Positions 10,961 to 20,376 of a stretch of 64,000 nucleotides of DNA are shown here, piece after piece. Numbering within the stretch: position 1 is the stretch's first letter; the number at the start of each line of letters is the position of its first letter. The stretch lies in NCBI GenBank assembly GCA_022605425.2, contig CM061253.1, forward strand, positions 578,501 through 642,500, given 5' to 3'. The stretch is from Hamiltosporidium tvaerminnensis. Its lineage: Eukaryota; Microsporidia; Dubosqiidae. The position numbers were made by a program, and so were the translations under genes. A model generated the notes under the pieces. It was not told the origin of the DNA. It did no database searches and saw only the letters and a program-made list of their open reading frames with translations.

Positions 10961-12422
10961 GAGGCCTCTAAAATACGGCCCTCGGTAGCAGTTTAGACAT
11001 TGCCTCCACCCACTTTCAAAATTTTTTTGCTGAGTGGGTGTTTGAAAAGCTAAAAATGATAAATTTCCTGTATATTATACAAAAAAAATACAGTTACTTT
11101 ATTTAAAACTATCACATTTTTTTAAAACATTGTGGCAACTGTTATATTTTTTTCATGGTATACGCGAAGTTTCGGGTTTAACTAATAACTGCTACCCCAA
11201 CACTACATTAGTACCCTCTGCGATACCTACATCCCAAAGCCTTTCGTATATCAGGTGTGTAGAACCTAATTAATAGGCGAGGCAGTTGCCCGGAGTTCGC
11301 TAATGTCTGTTGCATGATGTGTGATCGAAGCCCCCACCCCCTGGACTCCCCTAAGACTATACAGCATTCTCACTTACTCTACCCTTTCTGAACCAAATAA
11401 ACTTCTAGCTAAGATATATTTCAGAGATTTACATGGGGTTCACCTAGACGGTGAAATGTCATACAAACCGGTATAACCTGCTACTTAAATTTCCCGGCTT
11501 TTAATTGTTTTTATTTTTATATCATCCAAGCGCTAAGTCTTCTAAGCTGAGTGAGAAAGGTTAGCTTTCCATGATTTTAAATGGAAATTACCTACATGTT
11601 AAGCTGCGATCTGCGATTTATTGCATAAAAAACTAAAAAATTTATTTGTAGAAAAATTTGCTCCATTTCTTAGACCTCTCCTCCTCATAACAACTACCAT
11701 GGAGAAACAAAGATGTAGTGTGGTTTTATTCCCACCAAAAATCCAAACAATGATCTTTACACCGGTTTCACTTACTTATTGTCAAGCAGAAAGTTTTTTA
11801 AGTATTTAATCCTACCTCATCAAAAAAATTAAAGTTAAAGATAAATTTTATTATTATTTTGTAATATAAAGAAAAATTATTTGGTTCTTAACATTTTTTA
11901 TTTTATTTATATCAAAAAACCCAAATTAAATAAAAAAAATTATTTGCAGAATATATTATCACCGAGATTGATGTAGCTGAGATTTAGTACGAATCGATGT
12001 AAAAATTGGTTAAATTTACATGTAGAAATTATAAATAACTGCTTCAGGTGCTTATCTGTTAATTTAAATTTTAAATGTATTTTGTGCATTATATTTTAAA
12101 AAATATTTGTTCATGTAGTTAAGTAAAGCTGAGGCGAAAATAAACATTGAAAAGAATTTATGAATGTGATTGAATTGTGTGATTGGAAGACTTTTTGAAA
12201 TTTCAGTAATCTAGTTGAATATATTTATATAAAAATATGGCTGAATACATATTTGTTTTTTTAGACGCTTTTATCAAACTTTGATTTAAATATGGTAATA
12301 ATTTACATTTAATAAATATTTATCGGTATTTCAGTGTAAAATCAAATAAATTCTTGATCTGTGAAACTTTTTTCAGAAGTAACGTGGCCCGCGAGCCAAA
12401 TGGTTTGGCAACCCTTGTTTTA
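10961..12422. mobile_element. Non-autonomous hAT element with nested RepA
   Basis: The left end CAGAGGCCTCTAAAATACGG (10,961) and the right end CAAGGGTTGCCAAACCATTT (read inward from 12,422 on the minus strand) have hAT-type terminal sequence. The flanking 8-mers cttttgat and ttttagat agree at six positions. Without the 0.72-kb RepA inserted at 11,097-11,820 the element is about 0.74 kb and has no transposase. Its interior (11,030-11,096 and 11,838-12,200) aligns with 2,400-2,830 of the larger hAT element, so it is probably an internally deleted derivative that the larger element's transposase could once have moved. Confidence 0.7.
11097..11820 (-). mobile_element. RepA retroposon nested in a hAT element
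   Basis: This 724-bp RepA copy lies between 17-bp direct repeats at 11,080-11,096 and 11,821-11,837 (caaaaaaaatacagtta and caaaaaaattaaagtta, two mismatches). The host sequence on both sides is the hAT-derived element, so the order of events is clear: hAT first, RepA second. The short RepA reading frame is broken in this copy. Confidence 0.8.
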
Positions 12423-12479
12423 GATACACAAATCTCATATCTTCCATATTAAGGTTTTAAGACTAATTAAATGAGCAAT

Positions 12480-13205
12480 ACAGTCGTCCGAAGTTTGTCA
12501 GCCTTTGTTTCCTAAAGTGTTATCGTAGGTAAAAACTCACATTGGGCTCTCTCGAGTCTAGCAGGATTCTCACTGCGTTACACTTGCCAAACCGGGCAGA
12601 CTTCAAATAAAGTTATATCTCAGCGACTTATATGAGGTTCATCATAAAGGTTACAATGACATACAAACACGTATTAATAGCTACTTGGTCTTCTTTAATT
12701 AAAGGCGTTTAATTTATTGGATCTCATCGATTCTAAGTCTTCTAAACCAAGTAAGTAAAACCAGGCTTGCTGCTTTTACATGAAATTACCTACAAGTCTG
12801 TTGATATAGAAATTTCTAAAAAAATAATTCATTTAAATTAGATAAATTTCTACCTCATCATCAAAAAATATGCACCACTAACAAAAAAAAGAAAACAAAA
12901 CAAAAAAATAAAAGCCATAATTTAAATTCTTTATATTTTAATTATTTCCAAGCGACGATTCCTTATCCGGGATTCCGACAAAGTACAGTTGCAACTCGTA
13001 ATTTTCCTACATAAAAAATTACAAGGTAAATTTGTAGAAAAATTTCACTATTTCATGGACTTACGCTTCAATATGCAAATCCCATGCAAAAAATGAAAAC
13101 TTATTGCGATTTATTTCCGCTAAAAATACAAACAATGATTTAGCTGATCGAATCAACCTTTTCCTTCCCAAGCAAATGGGTTTTTATTTGGGTTTCTCCT
13201 TTACA
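12480..13205 (-). repeat. Degenerate RepA copy
   Basis: Blocks such as tcttctaaaccaagtaagt near 12,740, gttatatctcagcgacttat near 12,610 and aaattacaaggtaaatttgt near 13,016 follow the RepA order with many substitutions. AT-rich sequence of about 190 bp interrupts it at about 12,810-13,000. No target duplication is recognisable. It is an older copy than those at 4,777 and 39,828. Confidence 0.6.
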
Positions 13206-14400
13206 CTTGATATAATATAATAATATATTTTGTATAAATCAGTGCATTGTTTGTATAATTAAGATTATAAGCATACAATTGATCTCACTAAAGATGCAAT
13301 CTGTCTTTTAAAAAAATTAGAAAATTGCAGCTTTGAAATTGTGTATCTCAATTGCACGGTTTTGATTTTTCCAGACAATAATAAGCATTAATTTAAGAGG
13401 TTTAGTTGAAGTAATAGCTTTAATCTTATATATTTGCATGAAATTTAAAGTTTTATATAAATGCAAGCAAACTACTATCTTCTGTATTTAGTAGCTTTAG
13501 GGAGTAACATCCTTTTATTTTGCTTTAAAAAGCATTTATAAATAAAGATTCGTGAGATATGGAAAAATATTAGTAAAACACAATAAAAAAATGATTTATT
13601 TAATTATTAATGCAATCACATGCCGGAAAAGACAGGAATATCTTAAAATCAAAAAGAATTTTATAAATAAACAGAATAAATTCCTTCGGAATTACATATA
13701 ATTATACATGGTGCGATAATTTTGGTATCAAAAACCCAAAGCTAAAAATCCTTTAAAAAGCTAAATCAATAATCAAATTTAATAAAAAAATATGACCTAA
13801 AAATTGTATTATTTAATTTAATTGTGCCTGTTAGATCCTCTCGCACTTTAAAAATCTTCATTGTGTTTAGGAAAGGTTTCATATGTTCAATATACAAGGT
13901 GAGTATATTTTGCCAAATAAGTTTTTTGTTTAATTAACTGTTTTCCTAATTCTTTTTGAATAAATGACTATGGATTTTAAAAGTCGAAAACGGTAGATCA
14001 TGGTAGCTGTGCAAAAAACTTAGTATAATTATCCTCTAAAAAAGCTCATGTATGTTTTGTTTTATCACAGTTTTCATTTTCTCATTGAACTATTAAATTT
14101 GAATTAATTTTTAAAATTTTACATAAATCCAAGCGATTTACGTTTGGGTCGATCATATCATGTTCTCTAACTCTATTTTATTAAACCCGTTCTCATGCCA
14201 TAATCCAGTAACATGAAAATATTTTTCCGCTTATTTTTTTTAAGCGCGAGATTGGCTGTTCTAACGATTATCATTCTATTTATTCCAGAAACATACTCAT
14301 AGCTAAATATGATGTTCTGAAATCTATGCTTTGACTACTTAATTAACTTTATGGGAGTCTTTGTTCGAATTTTTTTATGATTTACCGTTAGCAATGGCTT
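13206..14400. other. Mostly non-coding, with a faint coding trace
   Basis: The plus strand near 13,262-13,395 reads plausibly as protein (DLTKDAICLLKKLENCSF), which might be a scrap of an LRR-like or other decayed gene. It is too short to assign. No other feature was found in this stretch. Confidence 0.25.
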
Positions 14401-15725
14401 AAATACGACTGCATTTGAGGATAACCTATGTTTTCAAGAAATAATTGAAGCTTATTTTGAACACATTGTTTGTGATCTCTTTTTGAATTCTGTTAATGTT
14501 ACAGACAAACGGAAATGTATATCTTGTTTGAAAAGCGGGCCGTATATTTGCATAAATTAAATACATTTTGGATAAAAAAATTTTCTCGCGAATTTGAAAA
14601 TTTATCCAGATTCAAGACGTTTATTTTAAATGAATGTTTCTCATTTATTTTTTTCCATTTCAAACTGTCTACATTATTTTCTATTTTATTAAAAATTATT
14701 GAAATTAAATTATGTATCAAATTTTCTGTTCTTTCAGATACTGTTACATTAAACACCCAAAAGTATAACAAATAGACATATTATAATGATTAAAAATTTT
14801 TGAAAATGCTTTCGGAAAGTGAAAAATCGAAAGTTGCAAAGAACAAACGTCTCGGTAGTTTCAAATTCCCAATTTTTAATCATATATTGAAGTAATCTTG
14901 AATTTTTTCATGAATGGAAAAAAAGCTCTTCATCAGATCTAAACTATATAAACGTTAAACGTTTAAAATAATCACTAGTGTAAGTTCCATAACAAAAAAT
15001 TATTCTACGCGATTTAATTATTCTAAAATTTATTTAAAATGCTTGTTCAAACCTTTTACTATAATTCATGTATTGTTAAGTTTCTCCATAAATTCCGATT
15101 CAATGTTAACAAACTTTTTATTCGAGCAGAAATAAAAGTCAAAATTTTCTATTATTGCATTTTTAATTATATGTACCAAATAGTTTTTTTATGGCAAACA
15201 ACTTCATTCAAAGAAAATATATATAGCAAAACTCTTATAAAATAGTCCCTAATCAAGATGATATATCCACTTTTATCATTAGATAATTTTTATAAATTCC
15301 TTTTAAAGCCTGTAAAATATTAAATTAAAATAATCCTAACAAATTGGTGAAAATTTTTATCTTTCTTCAATTTAAATGTATAAAGAATAGGTATTAACAA
15401 TAAGAAATTTGATTTGAAAATTTCGTTAATATTATTAATTTCTTCGATGTTTTTTAAAAATATAAAAATTCATTCTATTTTAATATAACGGTGCTAATGC
15501 AATTAGAGATTTCGTTTTTTGGCCATAATAAATATCCAAATAAAATTTATCTTCGTTCAGATCTGAAATAATGTGCCCGGTGCATTATTCCTTACACTGC
15601 ATATGTTCATAAAAATTAAATCTCTGTTTTTTAAACTTAGAAAATTGTATTTTATTTGCTTTATTACAATTCAAAATAAATTTTTAGTCATTGTTTTCCT
15701 GATAGAAATGCAAAATGATTAAGTT
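14400..15725 (-). pseudogene. LRR-like family pseudogene (P2)
   Basis: The minus strand carries a decayed member of the LRR-like family. The N-terminal cysteine region is recognisable at about 15,715-15,560 (ILHFYQENND, NCNKANKIQFSKFKKQRF, YEHMQC), broken by stops. LQYMIKNWEFETTETFVLCN at about 14,890-14,830 matches LQYMLENFGFEKIRTLFFID of the intact gene. An open piece of 90 codons at 14,771-14,499 reads SERTENLIHNLISIIFNKIE and is clearly closer to the right-arm gene (SEKTENLIHNLVSIISNEIE) than to the left-arm gene next to it. The remainder of the C-terminal half is missing or unrecognisable. It overlaps the outer edge of the left inverted arm. A short copy of its N-terminal part ends the right arm. 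Confidence 0.8.
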
Positions 15726-15899
15726 TTTTGGCTTTACATTTTACATTAAAACTCAAAGAAACACTAAAAATATATTTTAGAACAATACTCATTTCCTACA
15801 GAGTAAATCGTATTTGACACGTTTTAAGGTAATAGAAAATACCTCTTTAGATTTTTTTTTCTGATTAAGTCATTATAAAATATTTTTATCAGCATTAAT

Positions 15900-16320
15900 A
15901 GGTTGAGGTATAAACTTCATTTAAACCAGCTTATTGAAAATGATTGTGCGAGATTGGTGAGAAAATCATTTTTAATATTTTAGTGTTATACAAACCACAT
16001 TAGATCTATGAGCCAATTCCCATAGCCCCGAATTACATTAGATTAAAAGATATAAATAGAAAACCGAAAGACTGTCTTAAAAATCAATTGCCTTGAGTAG
16101 AATCCGAACATGACTGTGGAACATAAAACAAATAGATTTTATTGAAAATAGAAGAAGATGTTAAATAAGAAATGTTTAACTCCTTAAAATCGGTTTTTCT
16201 TGGCAGAGTAACAGACCAAGAAAAGCTAAGACTATGATCAGGAAAGAATAATATTGGCTTCCATTCTATAATTTTCGATACCGAAAGGTAAAATAAGACT
16301 GGAATATAAATATTAAATCA
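15900..16320 (+). repeat. RepB copy, left arm
   Basis: Blocks such as acaaaccacattagatctat near 15,990 and ttcgataccgaaaggtaaaa near 16,276 match the RepB copy at 3,470-3,740 in the same order. The inverted counterpart lies in the right arm at about 61,015-60,590, so it predates the arm duplication. Confidence 0.5.
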
Positions 16321-16599
16321 CCATTTATACTTTATTGATTCTCGTATTTCTTCTGTCTCTTACCGTTCAAAAAGGCGAAAATTGAAAAATATTCCATCTG
16401 ATTAGACTTTTATCAATCTTTTCGCGTTTAAAATTCAAAATTACTTATTTAAAACCTTACAATTAGACTTCATGTTCTCTATTATTCTTTTTGTGAATAT
16501 TCTTACATAAAAGTTACATTAATTTTGATTGTTATTTAAATATGTTTTCCTTTTTTGTCTATTGTACTACTTTTTGAAATCGCATAAATTAAAGTAAAA

Positions 16600-17330
16600 A
16601 CTTTTATTTAATAAAATTCTATATTAAAATATTTTTCATCTTTTTATATATTCTACTTCTATCTCATTACCCATCATATATTATTCTTCTAAATCTTATT
16701 ATTCTTTTATATATTGTCGGTTCCTGTACTCTAGCTGATTCAGCTAAAATAAAAAGGGTATTACTTGTTGTTTTTTCAGTGTTTAACACAATATTTCTCG
16801 TAATTCGATTGCTTTAAATGAAATATTATGTTGTTTTGTTCTTCTCTTTTAATAACTCGAATGACGCTGGTAATTGCTCGCTTCTACATATGCTTCTGAC
16901 TAAAATCTTCCTATGCAGATAAATTACACCATTCCAACTGTCTTTGTATGTACTATCGACTAAATAAATGCCTGAAAATCCCTGGGTATTTAAGTTTTTT
17001 CAAATATATTTTTGGTATTTATCTCCATATTGTCCATAAGAATTATGGCAATACTACATTTATAAATAAGCACCAGCACATTGAAACAATAGGCTATACG
17101 TCTATTTTTTTTAGTTTACACTATTTGAAGGAAATCTTAGGAAGCATTCCTCCTTAAATAAGGGTTTTCTTATTCAGCTGTTTGTTTAGAATAAATATAT
17201 TTAGCCTATTCTTCCGAATTTTATATTCAGTTCTGCTTTTGTGTCTACTCTAATCTTTGCATACCTATTTTCATAATTATCTAGAACTGCTATCGTAGAT
17301 TAAGATACCTTTTAAATTTTTATGTCATAA
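16600..17330 (-). pseudogene. R4-type retrotransposon 3' remnant, left arm
   Basis: The minus strand at about 17,300-17,180 reads LDNYENRYAKIRVDTKAELN, matching LDNEYAEIRVDTRIKTDV of the R4-clade protein at 38,593-39,753, just before its endonuclease PD motif. The 3' untranslated sequence at about 16,600-16,740 (taatattagaacc-like blocks and ttaaaatatttttcatcttt) matches the 3' end of that element near 38,290-38,400. The reading frame is broken. The mirror copy is at 59,640-60,340. Confidence 0.65.
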
Positions 17331-18058
17331 TGAAATACAAAGTCTGATATAAATTTTCTGAAATCATAGATACATTTTTGGATATCTCTAATATATTTGG
17401 TACCTTCTCAGTTATATTTGATAAATAATTCTTATAAAATAAATGTGATCGATTCAAATCAAAATTAATAGAAAACTATTCAGTAAATAGTTAACTATAC
17501 ATTAAGATATAGAATATTAATTTTTGAAATTTTATAAGAGAAAAATTGGCATATAAAAAGTTTTTTATGAAGGATAGTTTTTTGTTGAAGAAAGAATGTA
17601 AATAACTAAAAATCTGGTTTTTTAGAAAAAAAAACTATAGTAGAATGTTTTTCTGATTTTGCACTATTTAAGGTTAATAGGGATATGAACTGCTCCTGGT
17701 CTAGCTAAATTTAATAAAAAAAGGTAAAGTAAATATGATAAAATACTTAGCTGCAAATTAGCACTTAATTTTTTTAGTAAATAATTTTGTTGTTATTACT
17801 TGGAAGCTTATACCGTAAATTTTCAAAAGAAAATTTATCAAAATACTTGATCAAATTTAGAACATTGTACATATATATTCAATCATCGGTATATATTTTA
17901 ACTAAAGAGCTTAAGTAAAGAAATATTTTAGATTTCCCAAATTTAAAATTATTTCTTATTTTTACTATATAGGTTTGAAAATATAAACTAAGTATTTATT
18001 GTACCGATATAAGGTCTATTATTTGACTTATTTATAAAATTATGCATATTTTTTTCTA
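17331..18058. other. Downstream part of the exchanged block, no gene
   Basis: This AT-rich stretch follows the LRR gene stop. Unlike the sequence on either side, it does not visibly align with the corresponding right-arm stretch (58,651-59,640). No coding or RNA feature was found in it. Confidence 0.5.
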
Positions 18059-20362
18059 TTACTGGCTAAAAAATTCATCAAAGTGATACTCCAGCGAGGA
18101 GGGTTCTGAGTCGAACAGCATCACCATGTTTATCTTGGAATGAATTCGAAATACAAGGTGGGATAAATCAATGAGATCAAGTGAAATATTAATATAGTTG
18201 AGAGTCAAGCGTCTTAGATGCTTTAGTTTTGATATAAAAATAATATCACGTTTACTTAAAATCATATCCATCAACAATATTTTTTTGATTGCATATTCAT
18301 TGTCAATTTTGAATAATTCTGAAAATGATATATCTGTAAATCTACAGTTACTCATAATTAAATCACGAATTTTTACACATTTTACCATCGAATTCTTATC
18401 TCTTGCACCAATGATAAATTTATTTATTTGCAATTTCCGGACATTTTGTAATTTATTGTTTGAAAACAAGGAATAAAGAAAACCCGCCTTCGAACCGTAA
18501 CTAATATTCAATTCGATTATTGAATTTTTGCCTGTGAAATTTGAAAATTCAGATATACATTCTCTTTCTTGTTCAAAAATAAATTTTTCTAAATGAACTA
18601 GCTTAATCATATTATAATTAAACACATGCCTGAATAAATCCATACCTTTATTGTAAGTGATCTGCAAGCTTTTCAAATTCGGGAATGAATTTATAAATTT
18701 GAATATTCTCTCTTGATTTTCGAAGTTACACCAGGAAATAACAAGCTCTTGCAGCAATATATGTGTTCTATAGTTCGTTTCATGGTTTTTTAGAATTATT
18801 TTAGAATACAAAAGTATAATTTTTTTTAGATTTGATAATAATAAAACACTATATAGTAATTCATCTGTTATGCATGAAGCCTGGATTTCTAAGCTTTTGA
18901 GGTTTTTATTTACACAATGACCCTCAAAATTTAAATCAGATAAGCAAAATCTTTTCAGGACTATAGCGATATTACGAATTTTTTGTGGATTCAAAACTGA
19001 TAATTCGAATTTGACGAATGGAAAGTAAATTGGCATCGTGTTGGCGAAAAATATTTGAATTTTTCTAAAATAGTCTGCATGTGGAATAGAAAAAATCTTC
19101 ATTGAACTTTCAAATTCCTCCCCATTGAGCAGTTTAGATTCAAACGGTTCGTTTATATTTTTTTCTGCTGATTTGGAAATGCTCATTAGCTTTTCAACTT
19201 CATTATAAACTATTGAAACTATATTTTGGACCAACTTATAATTATTTTCTGAGATTGTTGTATTTAACAACTGACAATTAAATAAATAAATAAATTTTAA
19301 TGATCTGAAGCTTTCAAAATAGCTTTCGTAAAATGAAAGAAAATTACAATCTATAAAGAACAATGTCCTGATTTTTTCGAAACCAAAATTTTCTAACATG
19401 TATTGAAGTTGTACCGCATTTTTCCAAGATTGAAAACAAAGTTCTTCTCCAGGTATAAAATAAATTAAAGACATAAGCATAGTAGATACGTCAGATGTAG
19501 AATTTATACTATCCAAAGCCACTCTTAACGGTTTAATCCATTTAAAAATATTTTTGAAACCATGTCTAAATTCTTTGTTATATTTTATATACTTGCTTAG
19601 TTTAATAAGAAACTCTGATTTTATACTGACATAAGTTTTACCTGAGCAAAAGTTTTCATCGAAGTTTTCTACTATCAGATTCTTAATATGTTCACCAGAT
19701 ACTCTTTCTTCTTTATCAAAATTTGGCTTCAAATCAAAAAAATATATTTTACGGAATTCATATAAAATACAGTTAAATAAAGATGATGAGATGTAATTTT
19801 TTTTGGTTAAATCACCTTTATTATAATTTTTTTGACAATTGTAAATGATTGAAAGCAAAATAATTCGAATTAGTTGCTTAAATTTTTTATCTTTCTTGAA
19901 TTTAAACATATCAAGTATGTGTATTAATAATATGAAATCATCAACTTGTAAATTTTCTTTGAAATCATGAATTTCATTTAATATTTTCAAAAAATATAGA
20001 AAATCTTCGTACTTACATACATCCGTGCAAATATAAATTTTCTTTTCATTATTTTCATTACTTTTATTATCATCTAAATTTAATATGAGTTCGCTTGGAT
20101 CTTTAATAATATATCTGGTGCATTCAATACATTCTTCATGTTCATAACAATTGTACCTCTGCTTAATAAAGTTAGAAAATTGCATTTTCTCTTCTTTATT
20201 ACAATTTAAATTACATTCTTGCTGATTCTGTGGATCATAAAAATGGAAAATGATTGACATATCTGCCTTTATATTCTTAATTAGTAAAATAGAACCTATT
20301 GTGAATATAATTTTTATTGTATACGTATTTTTAAAAATATCAACCTTATTCGAAACTCTCAT
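18059..20362 (-). CDS. Secreted LRR-like protein, left-arm copy (gene A)
   Basis: This is an intact 767-residue protein of unknown function. Residues 13-28 are a hydrophobic signal-like segment after a short basic N terminus, so secretion or membrane delivery is likely. A cysteine cluster follows (C50, C54, C72, C78, C81). Residues about 85-190 are helical with a BTB-like look, which is only a guess. From about residue 330 to the end, repeated motifs of the form LxxLxxLxLxxC/N (for example SLKFIYLFNC, NLKSLEIQASCIT, NLKSLQITYN, HLRRLTLNYINIS) suggest irregular leucine-rich repeats, usually protein-binding surfaces. The start was chosen at 20,362 because MRVSNK is shared with the right-arm copy and a run of eight C lies seven bases upstream. 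An ATG further upstream is out of frame. From residue about 354 onward it diverges sharply from gene B although upstream codons are nearly identical. Confidence 0.88.
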   Translation of the reverse strand: MRVSNKVDIFKNTYTIKIIFTIGSILLIKNIKADMSIIFHFYDPQNQQECNLNCNKEEKMQFSNFIKQRYNCYEHEECIECTRYIIKDPSELILNLDDNKSNENNEKKIYICTDVCKYEDFLYFLKILNEIHDFKENLQVDDFILLIHILDMFKFKKDKKFKQLIRIILLSIIYNCQKNYNKGDLTKKNYISSSLFNCILYEFRKIYFFDLKPNFDKEERVSGEHIKNLIVENFDENFCSGKTYVSIKSEFLIKLSKYIKYNKEFRHGFKNIFKWIKPLRVALDSINSTSDVSTMLMSLIYFIPGEELCFQSWKNAVQLQYMLENFGFEKIRTLFFIDCNFLSFYESYFESFRSLKFIYLFNCQLLNTTISENNYKLVQNIVSIVYNEVEKLMSISKSAEKNINEPFESKLLNGEEFESSMKIFSIPHADYFRKIQIFFANTMPIYFPFVKFELSVLNPQKIRNIAIVLKRFCLSDLNFEGHCVNKNLKSLEIQASCITDELLYSVLLLSNLKKIILLYSKIILKNHETNYRTHILLQELVISWCNFENQERIFKFINSFPNLKSLQITYNKGMDLFRHVFNYNMIKLVHLEKFIFEQERECISEFSNFTGKNSIIELNISYGSKAGFLYSLFSNNKLQNVRKLQINKFIIGARDKNSMVKCVKIRDLIMSNCRFTDISFSELFKIDNEYAIKKILLMDMILSKRDIIFISKLKHLRRLTLNYINISLDLIDLSHLVFRIHSKINMVMLFDSEPSSLEYHFDEFFSQ

Positions 20363-20368
20363 TTTTTT

Positions 20369-20376
20369 GGGGGGGG
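20369..20376 (-). promoter_or_regulatory. CCC-type motif upstream of LRR gene A
   Basis: A run of eight C on the minus strand lies six bases before the conserved ATG at 20,362. The same position in gene B has seven C and three A before ATG. CCC-like motifs immediately before start codons are described in microsporidia. Confidence 0.5.

Noticed and set aside
14515-14775. Plus-strand ORF of 86 codons
   Set aside because: It is the antisense of the LRR pseudogene P2. The minus-strand translation matches gene B over most of its length, so the plus frame is a shadow.
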